NCBI RefSeq assembly: GCF_016185115.1
Contig: NZ_JACPOF010000008.1
Location: 1 to 64,000 of the forward strand
Length of the DNA: 64,000 bases
Origin: Polaromonas sp.
GTDB lineage: Bacteria; Pseudomonadota; Gammaproteobacteria; Burkholderiales; Burkholderiaceae_C
Reading direction: 5' to 3'
Under the pieces are notes generated by a model. That model made no database searches. It was not told the origin of the DNA and was given only the letters and a program-made list of their open reading frames with translations. How positions within the stretch are numbered: the first letter of the stretch is position 1; every line of letters starts with the position of its first letter. A program made the position numbers and the translations under genes. Below, piece after piece: positions 46,720 through 54,669 of the stretch.

Positions 46720-47217
46720 TTAACCGGCGTGGCCGGGTTCGTCCTTGCGCAGTGACTCTGCGCACAGCCGCATCAGCTGGCGCAGGTGTGAGCGGTATGA
46801 AATCGCCTCATGCCACCTGTCTGTCTGGTAGACCTCGTGGTGCGGCGCATCCGGGCCGTCCAGCGAGCCAATCGCCACAAAGGTCAGGCCTGTTTCACGA
46901 TCTGTGCGCGACGAGGCGTCAAGGCTGAGCAGCGGCACGTCAAAGGCGTGGCCCTCGGCGCTGCGGCGCATTGATGTGAACTCGATCGTGCAGCTGTCCT
47001 TCAGCGCCACCTTATGGCGCATCTCGCGCGGCACGGCCTGGGCGAAGGCATTGAGGCTGGCGATGTGCTCCGCAGCCGTCATGCGCTTGCCGTCAGTTGA
47101 GTCTTCTTCGGGGTAGCCCTTGCCCTGGTACATCGCGGCGGCCAGCGCCGCTGCGATCAGAAACATGGCAAGGAGATGCCGGCGGCCTGCGCCGCGCGGT
47201 TGGGAGGCAAAGGGCAT
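46720..47217 (-). CDS. Membrane-anchored periplasmic hypothetical protein
   Basis: A 165-residue protein of unknown family. A basic N-terminus and one hydrophobic helix (HLLAMFLIAAALAAAMY, about 14-30) anchor it. The remainder, with NAFAQAVPREMRHKVALKDS and a later HEVYQTDRWHEAISYRSHL, is hydrophilic and has two Cys (DSCTIEF, RLCAESL) that could pair in the periplasm. It is the first gene of a pair with the coiled-coil protein. Confidence 0.7.
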   Translation of the reverse strand: MPFASQPRGAGRRHLLAMFLIAAALAAAMYQGKGYPEEDSTDGKRMTAAEHIASLNAFAQAVPREMRHKVALKDSCTIEFTSMRRSAEGHAFDVPLLSLDASSRTDRETGLTFVAIGSLDGPDAPHHEVYQTDRWHEAISYRSHLRQLMRLCAESLRKDEPGHAG

Positions 47218-47606
47218 TTTGGGGTGGTGGAGCTAAATGAGGAGGCTGGGGGTGGACCGCTTGTTGCGATCAACCCATGCGTGAGCGTGATGCTCTTGCC
47301 GGTTGCGGCTGATTCTAGAGCCGGGTCACTGCACGGCTGTATGGCTTTCCGACCTTGCAGCAGGGGCTTGTCCAGGCAGCAGCCACGCGCGCAGGGAGCG
47401 TGGCGCCAACCCACGCCAAAAGTTAACTTGTATATTAACAATCGAGGTAAAAGTTAATATGGGTATTAACATTTGGCCGTTTTTGGCAGCAAAAACGGGC
47501 AAAAACAGGTCAAAAACACCTGTTTTTAGGCATCAAATCGGCTGCAGGCCAATAAATACGCACGTGAGCAGCTACTAAATTGGTAGCAAATAACTTGCTC
47601 GCGATG
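47218..47606. other. Intergenic region holding family B copy 3
   Basis: 389 bases between the membrane-protein pair and the LysR gene. No convincing gene is seen; a short plus-strand open frame here runs into the repeat and lacks coding character. It contains a 31-base-period AT-rich direct repeat and a family B repeat. Confidence 0.6.
47418..47590 (-). repeat. Family B interspersed repeat, copy 3
   Basis: The head has two palindromic direct repeats, AAAAGTTAACTTGTATATTA with AC (47418-47439) and AAAAGTTAATATGGGTATTA with AC (47449-47470), spaced 31 bases. The middle contains an AAAACAGG/CCTGTTTT hairpin. The conserved tail (about 47529-47590) has ATCAAATCGGC, AATAAATACGCACGTGAGCA and GCTACTAAATTGGTAGC. 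It ends about 16 bases from the LysR-gene stop codon. Confidence 0.75.
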
Positions 47607-48503
47607 TCAGCTTGCCCCGGCCATGACACTCGCCAGCCAGTCCACAAACACCCGCACTCTTGGCGACAGCTGGCGGTGGTGCGGGTAGAGCACAGACACC
47701 GGCAGCGGCGGCGGACGCCACTGGGGCAGCACTTCGCACAGGCTGCCGTCCTCCAGCCTGGGCGCGATGCTGTAGCGCGGCACCTGCACCAGGCCCAGCC
47801 CGGCTGCGCAGCAGGCGGCATAGGCGTCAGCGTGGCTGACCGTGACGGTTCCCTTGAGCTGTACGGTGCGCATCACGCCATCGACCAAAAACTCAAAAGG
47901 CAATATCTTGCCGCTGCGGTTGGAGATGAAGTTCACCGCGCGGTGCCTGCGCAGATCTTCAATGCTGATGGGCGTGCCGTTGGCCGCCAGGTACTCGCGG
48001 CTGGCGCAGGTCACCTGCTGCAGCTCGGCAATGCGTCGCGCCACCATGGTCGAGTCGCCGAGTTCGCCGGCGCGCATCACGCAGTCCACGCCCTCGCGCA
48101 CCAGGTCTACATAGCGGTCGCCCATGCCGATTTCCAGCTCGATGCCGGGGTAGCGGCTGCAGAATTCGCCAATCACCGGCAATACGAAATGCCTGGCCTG
48201 TGTGCCCTGCAGGTCAACGCGCAGCTTGCCTTTGGGCTTGCTGCCGTCACCTGAAAAAACGGCCTCGGCTTCTTCAACATCGGCCAGCAGGCGCAGGCAG
48301 CGTTCGTAATAGGCTGCGCCATCCGGCGTGGGGCTGACGCTGCGGGTCGTGCGGTTCAGCAGGCGCGCGCCCAGGCGCTTTTCGAGCTGCTGCAGCGCAT
48401 GGGTGACGGTGGCACGCGGCAGCTGCAGGTCGTCGGCCGCCTGGGTAAAGCTGCCCAGCTCGACGATGCGGGTGAACAGCCGCATGGCGTCAAACCTGTC
48501 CAT
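47607..48503 (-). CDS. LysR family transcriptional regulator
   Basis: A 298-residue LTTR: N-terminal HTH FDAMRLFTRIVELGSFTQAA to LQLPRATVTHALQQLEKRLG (about 3-48), then RLLNRTTRSVSPTPDG and a periplasmic-binding-like effector domain. The ATG at 48503 starts exactly at the HTH; the longer frame is rejected. It is divergent from the SDR gene and most likely regulates it, possibly with the DoxX gene. The effector is unknown. Confidence 0.93.
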   Translation of the reverse strand: MDRFDAMRLFTRIVELGSFTQAADDLQLPRATVTHALQQLEKRLGARLLNRTTRSVSPTPDGAAYYERCLRLLADVEEAEAVFSGDGSKPKGKLRVDLQGTQARHFVLPVIGEFCSRYPGIELEIGMGDRYVDLVREGVDCVMRAGELGDSTMVARRIAELQQVTCASREYLAANGTPISIEDLRRHRAVNFISNRSGKILPFEFLVDGVMRTVQLKGTVTVSHADAYAACCAAGLGLVQVPRYSIAPRLEDGSLCEVLPQWRPPPLPVSVLYPHHRQLSPRVRVFVDWLASVMAGAS

Positions 48504-48628
48504 GCTGGCGCTCCACAGGGACTTGTATTGTTTGCATTTGTTGAATAGTAATGTCCATTTAAGCCCATTTATCTTGAAACAAATAAACAGAACAATCAAG
48601 CCATTCCATTCAACACAAGGACTTTTCA

Positions 48629-49378
48629 ATGACTTCCTCCCAAACCCCTCAAGTCGCCATCGTCACAGGCGCCTCTCGCGGCATAGGCGCGGCCATTGCG
48701 CAGCGGCTGGCCCAGGATGGCTATTCGGTTGTCGTCAACTATGCCGGCCGATCAGCGGAAGCGCAGACAGTCGTTAAAGCGATTGAAGCCGGTGGCGGCA
48801 AAGCCATTGCCGTGCAGGCCGATGTGGCAGATTCCGCTGCCGTCAAGAGCATGTTCGATGCAGCGGTCAAAGCATTTGGCCGCGTGGATGTGCTGGTGAA
48901 CAACGCCGGCATCATGCCGTCCGGCCTGCCGCAACTGGGGGACACCGACGACGCCACCTTTGACCGCCTCTTTGCCGTCAACGTCAAGGGCACGTTCAAC
49001 GCGCTGCGCGAGGCGGCGACCCGGCTCGAACACGGCGGCCGCATCGTCAACTTTTCAACCAGCGTGGTCGGCCTGGCCCTGCCGGGTTATGCCGTCTACG
49101 CGGCCACCAAGAGCGCGGTCGAAACCTTCACCAACATCATGGCCAAAGAGCTGCGCGGCAAAAATATCACCGTCAACGCCATCGCACCCGGCCCGACGGC
49201 CACGGCGCTCTTTCTTGATGGCAAAACGCCGGAGATGATTGAGCGCATGGCCAAAATGGCGCCGCTGGAGCGCCTGGGCACACCCGAAGACATCGCCAGC
49301 GCCGTCGCTTTCCTGGTGGGCAGGGACGCGGCCTGGGTCAACGGCCAGACCCTGCGCGCCAACGGCGGCCTGGTCTGA
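48629..49378 (+). CDS. Short-chain dehydrogenase/reductase
   Basis: A 249-residue classical SDR (3-oxoacyl-ACP reductase-like). Cofactor motif VTGASRGIGAAIAQRL (about 13-28), VLVNNAGIMPSG, the Ser-Tyr-Lys triad in NFSTSVVG and YAVYAATKSAVETF, and the C-terminal NGQTLRANGGLV. The Asn-Tyr-Ala-Gly-Arg after the second strand favours NADP. The substrate is unknown. AAGGA is 12 bases ahead of the ATG. It pairs with the divergent LysR regulator. Confidence 0.93.
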   Translation: MTSSQTPQVAIVTGASRGIGAAIAQRLAQDGYSVVVNYAGRSAEAQTVVKAIEAGGGKAIAVQADVADSAAVKSMFDAAVKAFGRVDVLVNNAGIMPSGLPQLGDTDDATFDRLFAVNVKGTFNALREAATRLEHGGRIVNFSTSVVGLALPGYAVYAATKSAVETFTNIMAKELRGKNITVNAIAPGPTATALFLDGKTPEMIERMAKMAPLERLGTPEDIASAVAFLVGRDAAWVNGQTLRANGGLV

Positions 49379-49390
49379 GGATCAGGCCTC

Positions 49391-49816
49391 TCAGGCCGTC
49401 TTGCGGCGCAGTTCGGCGAGGATGCTGATGACGATCAGCCCGCCGATGACGGTGATGTGCTCGAAGGCAAACATCTTTTCATGAAAGGCCTGCTCGCCGG
49501 TCATCTCCCAGAAGCGGTGCGCGATGAAGATGGTCAGTATGGTGAACACCGCCAGCGCGCCCGCGCCCAGCCAGGCCAGGCGGCTGCCCGAGATGATGAG
49601 CGCCGAGCCGCCCAGCTGCACGATGATGGTGGCAATCGCGTAGAGCGCAGGCGGGTTCAGGCCGAACATCGCCATCTCTTTTTGCGCATTGGCAAAGTCC
49701 GTCAGCTTGGCGATGCCGCTGCCCCAGAAGATGAAAGTGAGCAGCACGGCGCCCACGTAATAGAGCCAGCGCGTGTGCAGCAGGGACTCTATCGGTTTGC
49801 TGATGGATGTGAGCAT
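49391..49816 (-). CDS. DoxX family membrane protein
   Basis: A 141-residue protein with four membrane helices in DoxX arrangement: FIFWGSGIAKLTDFANAQKEMAMFG, IVQLGGSALIISGSRLAWLG, FTILTIFIAHRFWEM and a last helix near HITVIGGLIVISILAE. DoxX-like proteins associate with redox and thiol stress functions, mostly without defined activity. It converges with the SDR gene, 12 bases apart. GGAGGATCACC lies before the start. Confidence 0.88.
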   Translation of the reverse strand: MLTSISKPIESLLHTRWLYYVGAVLLTFIFWGSGIAKLTDFANAQKEMAMFGLNPPALYAIATIIVQLGGSALIISGSRLAWLGAGALAVFTILTIFIAHRFWEMTGEQAFHEKMFAFEHITVIGGLIVISILAELRRKTA

Positions 49817-50185
49817 GGTGATCCTCCGTATTGTTTTGAAGGCGGCAGTCTAAGCCCCGCGGCTACGGCAATCAAGGGCTGTCCCGCACGGGGGTTGCAT
49901 TTTGGCGCACACCATTCGGGCAGGACAGGATTGCAAAACCTTCAGCAACCTTTTCAATCCTCTTCAAGCTGTCGCTGTACGGCGACAGGTTCTGCACCTT
50001 TGGAGGCGTCATTTAGCCAGCCAAAAGGCATAAGCAAATAAAGAAAGTGCACAGCCGCATCTAAATCGCAGCTTGTCTTCGAAACCTGGTGTGTTGCAGT
50101 CAACGATATGTGCAGTCCGGCGTTGAACACTGGTCACCCTGAATCAAGAGTGATTCATAACCAGTCAACATCCAAAGGATATTTC
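49817..50185. other. Intergenic region upstream of the Ala/Lys-rich gene pair
   Basis: 369 bases with no ORF of coding character. The only structure noted is the inverted repeat TGAATCA-AGAG-TGATTCA at 50140-50157, in the probable 5' leader of the next gene. Confidence 0.5.
50140..50157 (+). promoter_or_regulatory. Perfect inverted repeat in the leader of the Ala/Lys-rich gene
   Basis: TGAATCA and TGATTCA flank AGAG, 28 bases ahead of the ATG at 50186. It may be an operator or mRNA hairpin. The following GATTCATA and AGTCAACATC words recur ahead of the paralogous gene at 50896. Confidence 0.4.
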
Positions 50186-50686
50186 ATGAACAAACTGCTT
50201 GCTACCCTGATCGCCACCCTGTTCGTCGGCGTTGTGTCCGCACAAACCCCAGCCCCGGCAGCAGCGCCTGCTGTTGCCGCTACCCCAGCAACTGCCAAGG
50301 CTGAAGTGAAGGCCGACAAGGCTGTTGCATCCGCTGTCAAGAGCGAAGCCAAGGTTGACGCCAAGGCCGACGCCAAGGTAGCAAAGGCTGAAAAAGCTGC
50401 TGCCGAAAAGAAGGCCAAGGCTGAAGCCAAAGCCGCCAAGGCCAAGGCAAAAGCTGATGCAAAAGCCGCCAAGGCTGACGCAGCTGACAAGGCCAAGGCA
50501 ACTGCCAAGGCTGAAAAGACCGGCGCCAAGGCTGACGAAAAAGCAACCAAGACCGCAGTGAAAGCTGACGAAAAGGTTGGCGCAGCCAAGGTTGAAGCCA
50601 CTGCCGACAAGGCAAAGGCCGCTGCTACCACCACTGCAGTCAAGGCAGAAGGCAAGGCTGACGTGAAGGCTGCTGGCTCCAAGTAA
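50186..50686 (+). CDS. Exported Ala/Lys-rich repeat protein, long paralogue
   Basis: A 166-residue protein. Signal peptide MNKLLATLIATLFVGVVSA is cut before QTPAP. The mature part is about half alanine and a quarter lysine, with repeats of AKA, KAEAKAAKAKAKADAK and KADEKA resembling histone H1 tails but exported. No Cys or aromatic residues occur in the mature chain. It should be a highly charged disordered or helical rod. It might bind polyanions in the periplasm or serve a structural role. It has AAGGAT before the ATG, its own terminator, and a paralogue just downstream. Confidence 0.8.
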   Translation: MNKLLATLIATLFVGVVSAQTPAPAAAPAVAATPATAKAEVKADKAVASAVKSEAKVDAKADAKVAKAEKAAAEKKAKAEAKAAKAKAKADAKAAKADAADKAKATAKAEKTGAKADEKATKTAVKADEKVGAAKVEATADKAKAAATTTAVKAEGKADVKAAGSK

Positions 50687-50712
50687 ATCCAGCAGGGCTC
50701 ACGCCCTCAAGC

Positions 50713-50742
50713 AAAAAGACAGGCCGCGGCCTGTCTTTTTTT
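50713..50742 (+). terminator. Rho-independent terminator after the long Ala/Lys-rich gene
   Basis: AAAAAGACAGGCC pairs with GGCCTGTCTTTTT around CGCG-type centre and ends in a T run, 27 bases beyond the stop codon. The stem sequence GACAGGC/GCCTGTC is the same as in the terminator after the paralogue. Confidence 0.92.
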
Positions 50743-50895
50743 ATGCGCCTTTCAAAACTGGATGAACTGCGGGTTTGCACGCATAAGTGTTTTCACTGAG
50801 TGGCGGCAGGAAGGCCCCCATCTGGCCGCTAGAATTTCGGGTCGCCGTAAAAATGGCGATTCATATAGTCAGTCAATATCTCAAGGATTAAAAAA

Positions 50896-51153
50896 ATGAA
50901 CAAATTGCTCGCCTCCCTGATCGGCACCCTGTTTGTCGGCGCTTCTTTCGCACAAGCCCCAGCCGCCAAGGTTGAAGCCAAGGCCGATGCCAAGCCAGCT
51001 GCAGCAGCCGCCAAGCCAGCAGCATCCGCCGCAAAGGCCGACGCCAAGGTGGAAGCCAAGGCCGACGCCAAGCCAGCTGCAGCAGCCGCCAAGGTGGAAG
51101 CCAAGGCCGATGCCAAGCCAGTGGCAGCACCTGCCAAGGCCGCAAGCAAGTAA
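50896..51153 (+). CDS. Exported Ala/Lys-rich repeat protein, short paralogue
   Basis: An 85-residue paralogue of the preceding gene. The signal peptide MNKLLASLIGTLFVGASFA is nearly the same, followed by repeats KVEAKADAKPAAAAAK in which the DNA repeats are almost identical, so slippage may change their number. Proline breaks the helices here more than in the long paralogue. AAGGA precedes the ATG. Leader, signal and terminator resemble those of the long gene, pointing to tandem duplication. Confidence 0.8.
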   Translation: MNKLLASLIGTLFVGASFAQAPAAKVEAKADAKPAAAAAKPAASAAKADAKVEAKADAKPAAAAAKVEAKADAKPVAAPAKAASK

Positions 51154-51184
51154 TCACTGATCGGGCTGTGCATCAGCCCTTCAG

Positions 51185-51217
51185 CAAAAAAGACAGGCCA
51201 TTGCCTGTCTTTTTTTA
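51185..51217 (+). terminator. Rho-independent terminator after the short Ala/Lys-rich gene
   Basis: AAAAAAGACAGGC and GCCTGTCTTTTTTT form a stem with loop CATT or similar, followed by a T run. It may also act on the convergent DUF1439 gene. Confidence 0.92.
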
Positions 51218-51250
51218 TATCTGGAAGAAAACCTCCTCAACCTGTGCGGG

Positions 51251-51844
51251 TCAGGATGCCTGTGCGGGCTGCAGGGGTTGCGACAAAGGCTTGGGCGCAA
51301 AGCTGATGGCGATGCCCTGCGCCGTCACCGTGATCTTGTCAGGCTGCAGGCCCATGCCATCGGGCAGCGCGAGATCCGCCGGCTTGAGTTGATGCAGCAC
51401 CACGTCCTGCAGCGATTGTTCGGCCAGTTGTGGGCCATAGGCAGAAAGCAGCGCGGCCACGCCGGGCGCCAGGTTGTCAAAGCGCAGTGCATTGACCTTC
51501 AATCGCGTCGCGCGTATGGACAGGTCTGATGGCTCAAACCGCAGGCCGAAATCAACGTCGAACATGCCCTTGTAGCTCTGGTTCAACGCCTGCCCGGCCA
51601 GGTCGACGGGGGTCTGCACACCCAGGCGGTTTTGCTCCGGCAGCATGCGCAGCTGCGGCGTTTGCAGTGTGATGTCAAACAGGTTGCGCGCCGGGTAATT
51701 GCGCGGAAACCGTTCGGCCACTGCCTGCTGGATTTTCTCTTTCGATATCTTGTACGCGGCCTGGGCGTGTGCGGGCAGGCATGCGTACGCTACTGCACCC
51801 AATGCCAGGCGGCTGGCTGAAACGATTAAAAGTCTGCGGTTCAA
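51251..51844 (-). CDS. DUF1439 family exported protein
   Basis: A 197-residue exported protein similar in layout to E. coli YceB. The TTG at 51844 is taken as start because GGAGGTG lies 6 bases upstream, an almost perfect Shine-Dalgarno, and it opens a signal peptide (LALGAVAYACLPAHAQA). The DUF1439 body follows: YKISKEKIQQAVAERFP, NLFDITLQTPQLRMLPEQNRL and LQPDKITVTAQGIAISF. The fold is a lipid-binding-like elongated beta sandwich; the role is unknown. Confidence 0.82.
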   Translation of the reverse strand: MNRRLLIVSASRLALGAVAYACLPAHAQAAYKISKEKIQQAVAERFPRNYPARNLFDITLQTPQLRMLPEQNRLGVQTPVDLAGQALNQSYKGMFDVDFGLRFEPSDLSIRATRLKVNALRFDNLAPGVAALLSAYGPQLAEQSLQDVVLHQLKPADLALPDGMGLQPDKITVTAQGIAISFAPKPLSQPLQPAQAS

Positions 51845-52020
51845 GGGGCACCTCCGGATGTCATGGCCATCTTTCCCAGATGGGGGCAAGCGCCGCTTTT
51901 GCAACAATGCTGCAGCAAGCCAGAGGCCGATGTACGTTCATAGTGTCGCTGAGACTTGATCAACCTTGATGCCCGATCAATGTCAGAACTGTTAACCTGC
52001 GCAAGTCTTGTAACAGGGGT

Positions 52021-53283
52021 ATGACGATGGAGCCAGAGACAGACCGCGCTTATATGGGGGCCCCCGAGGCCCTGGCCTTTCTGGGTGTGCAGCACCAGAC
52101 GCTATACGCGTATGTCAGCCGCGGCCTGGTGCGCAGCTTCAGGCAGCCCGGTAAAAAGAACAACCTTTACCTGCGTGAAGACGTCGAGCGCCTCAAGGCC
52201 AGGGCCGAGGTGCGCGCAGGCCAGGGTGCAATTGCTGCATCTGCCATGCAGTTCGGCGAGCCCATTGTGCCGACATCCATCACTGAAATCTCTCCCGAAG
52301 GCCCGCGCTATCGCGGCCTCATCGCGGTCGACCTCGCCGCGCGCCAGGTGTCGTTCGAATCCGTCGCCGAGCTGTTGTGGACGGGCCTCTCGCCCGACGA
52401 AGGCGTGCGCTGGGACGTGAAGCCGCTGCCTGCAGAAGTGCGCCGCCTGTGTGAATCGCTGGGCAAGGTCGGCACACGTGAGCAGTTCATGGAGGTCTTT
52501 GCGCTGATGGTGTTGACGCTGGGCATCTCGCGCGGCGGCGTGGCGCAGCGCCTGCGCAGCGGCAACACGCTGGATGCCGCCAAGCAGGTGTTGCAGGTGC
52601 TGGTCGGCTGCCTCGGCCTGCTGGCCGGCGAGCGCAGGTTCATGCCGCTGAAAGCTGGCGACAGCATGGTGCAGGGCGTGCTGCGCGCGCTGGGCGGCCA
52701 CGTGAACGATGAAAACACGCGCGCCATCGAGGCCATTCTTGTGCTGCTGGCCGACCATGAACTGGCGCCTGCTTCATTCGCATCGCGGGTTGCTGCATCC
52801 AGCGGTTCGTCACTGCATGGCTGCCTCGTGTCTGCCATGTGTACGCACGCCGGTGTGAAGGTGGGGCACGTCTACGACCAGGCCGAGGTGTTTCTCGCCG
52901 GCGCACGCACGCGCGCCGCGCTGCTCAAGCGCGTGACAGAACTGCGCGACCAGGGCCGCAAGGTGCCCGGGTTTGCGCACCCGCTCTACCCCAAGGGTGA
53001 CCCGCGTGCCGCATGCCTGTTGCGCATCGCTGCTGCGCGTTCGAAGCACAGCGTGCGCCTGCGTGAGTTCATGGCCTTTATAACCACCGCACGCACCGAA
53101 CTCAATCTGCTGCCGCAGGTCGAACTGGTCGTCACAGCCCTGTGCAACGAGATGGGACTGCCGCGTGAAAGTGGCGGCGCACTGTTTGCCATTGCCCGCT
53201 CGGCCGGCTGGGTGGCGCACATTCTTGAGCAGCGCCTGTCGTCCATTTTGCTCAGGCCGCGTGCCAAGTTTGTGAACAGCTGA
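52021..53283 (+). CDS. Citrate-synthase-fold protein with N-terminal MerR-like helix-turn-helix
   Basis: A 420-residue protein. Residues about 12-55 (APEALAFLGVQHQTLYAYVSRG to LYLREDVERLKARA) form a MerR/excisionase-type HTH. The remainder is citrate-synthase-like: YRGLIAVDLA, VLLADHELAPASFASRVAASSG (active-site His) and VPGFAHPLYPKGDPRA (second His). The usual catalytic Asp motif PNVDF reads PQVEL, so Asp is replaced by Glu. The protein could be a methylcitrate/citrate synthase relative or a regulator using that fold to sense a CoA ester. Confidence 0.85.
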   Translation: MTMEPETDRAYMGAPEALAFLGVQHQTLYAYVSRGLVRSFRQPGKKNNLYLREDVERLKARAEVRAGQGAIAASAMQFGEPIVPTSITEISPEGPRYRGLIAVDLAARQVSFESVAELLWTGLSPDEGVRWDVKPLPAEVRRLCESLGKVGTREQFMEVFALMVLTLGISRGGVAQRLRSGNTLDAAKQVLQVLVGCLGLLAGERRFMPLKAGDSMVQGVLRALGGHVNDENTRAIEAILVLLADHELAPASFASRVAASSGSSLHGCLVSAMCTHAGVKVGHVYDQAEVFLAGARTRAALLKRVTELRDQGRKVPGFAHPLYPKGDPRAACLLRIAAARSKHSVRLREFMAFITTARTELNLLPQVELVVTALCNEMGLPRESGGALFAIARSAGWVAHILEQRLSSILLRPRAKFVNS

Positions 53284-53310
53284 CCAGGCGCGAGCTTCCG
53301 GGGCGGGGGC

Positions 53311-53339
53311 ATGGATTGCGGATCAGGTCCGCAATGACA
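53311..53339. repeat. Family C repeat, half copy
   Basis: ATGGATTGCGGATCAGGTCC followed by GCAATGACA matches the second half of the family C copy at 45145 with one change. It forms the ATTGCGGA/TCCGCAAT hairpin 27 bases beyond the citrate-synthase-like gene and may end its transcript. Confidence 0.7.
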
Positions 53340-53612
53340 GCGGAGGGCGGTCGCATTGATTGCCCCAATCAATCATGACCTTCCCTAGTCCCGCCGGTAC
53401 GACGGCCGGCGGGGCTTGGCCCTTTCTCCCCTGACAGTCCGGGCCGGGTTGCAGTTTTCCGGGTTCCACCGCGTTTCAGGTTGAGTATTCAATCAATCTT
53501 GATGAACCTTCGCCACACGCCTAGATTCACGCCATCGGCCAACGCGGCGCATCTCATTACCCACACTGATTACCCACACTGGCCGCCCAGACATACCAAC
53601 AGGAGACAAATC

Positions 53613-54632
53613 TTGCCCTCACGCATTCATACCAAATCACCGCAATGCCCGCCGCGCCGTGCTTCATTGAAGATCACCGTCACCGCGCTGGCCCTTCTGG
53701 CGCTCACGTCATTTGCGCCTTCCGCAATGGCGCAGGCCTACCCCGCCAAGCCCGTGCGCATCGTGGTGCCGACAGGCGCGGGCGGGCCCGCCGACATCAT
53801 GGCGCGAATCATTGCCGAGCGCCTCACCAAATCCTGGGGCCAGGCCGTCATCGTCGAGAACAAACCCGGTGCTTCGCAGATGCTGGGTGCCGATCTCGTC
53901 GCCAAGGCGGCGCCCGACGGCTACACCTTCATGCTGTCCAACGACGGTGCCATCGCCATCAACCAGTCGCTCTTCGCAAAGATGAGTTATGACCCGCTCA
54001 AGGACCTGCAACCCGTGGCCAAGCTGGTCACGTTGCCGCTGGTGCTGGTGGTACATCCCTCGGTTCAGGCCAAAAGCACGCAGGAGGTGATCGCGCTGGC
54101 AAAGACACAGCCAGGCAAGCTCAATTACGGCTCGGGCGGCAGCACCACACGCATGGCGGGTGAGCTCTTCAAGGGCATGACCAGTACCGACATCGTCCAC
54201 GTGCCCTACAAGGGCAGCGGCCCCATGGTGATAGGCCTGCTCGGCAATGAGGTGCAACTGGCGTTCGACGGCATCACCACCTCGCTGCCGCAGATCAAGG
54301 GCGGCAAGCTGCGCGCCATCGCCGTCACCAGCCTGACGCGCGTGCCCACATTGCCTGACCTGCCCACTGTCGCCGAGTCCGGCGTGCCCGGCTTCGAGGC
54401 CGGCACCTGGCTGGCGCTGTTTGCCCCCGCTGGCGTGCCCAAGGAAGTGCAGGCCCGCGTCTATTCAGAGCTGACGCAGATCATGGCTCAGCCCGAACTG
54501 CGCACGCGCCTGCTCGACATGGGCCTCACGCCCGACCTTGCGCCGCCTGAAAAGTTTGCCACGCAGATCAGGGGCGATGTCGACAAATGGGCGCAGGTCA
54601 TCAAGCGTGCGGGCATCACCGCAGACAACTGA
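53613..54632 (+). CDS. Bug-family tripartite tricarboxylate (TTT) solute-binding receptor
   Basis: A 339-residue periplasmic receptor. TTG 53613 is favoured as start, with AGGAG seven bases ahead. A basic N-terminus and hydrophobic signal ending PSAMAQA follow. The Bug/TctC signature is clear: YPAKPVRIVVPTGAGGPADIMAR, VVENKPGA-type (VIVENKPGASQMLGAD), NYGSGGSTTRMAGELF and VHVPYKGSGPMVIGLLGNEV. No TctA/TctB membrane genes are nearby, as is common in Comamonadaceae and Bordetella. Ligand unknown, likely a carboxylate handled by the aldolase next door. Confidence 0.93.
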   Translation: MPSRIHTKSPQCPPRRASLKITVTALALLALTSFAPSAMAQAYPAKPVRIVVPTGAGGPADIMARIIAERLTKSWGQAVIVENKPGASQMLGADLVAKAAPDGYTFMLSNDGAIAINQSLFAKMSYDPLKDLQPVAKLVTLPLVLVVHPSVQAKSTQEVIALAKTQPGKLNYGSGGSTTRMAGELFKGMTSTDIVHVPYKGSGPMVIGLLGNEVQLAFDGITTSLPQIKGGKLRAIAVTSLTRVPTLPDLPTVAESGVPGFEAGTWLALFAPAGVPKEVQARVYSELTQIMAQPELRTRLLDMGLTPDLAPPEKFATQIRGDVDKWAQVIKRAGITADN

Positions 54633-54669
54633 AATTTGCCATTCCAATTCCAGAAAAGGACACCTACCA

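Noticed and set aside
47303..47578. 91-codon plus-strand open frame
   Set aside because: It runs into the family B repeat, has no ribosome-binding site and its composition is not coding-like.
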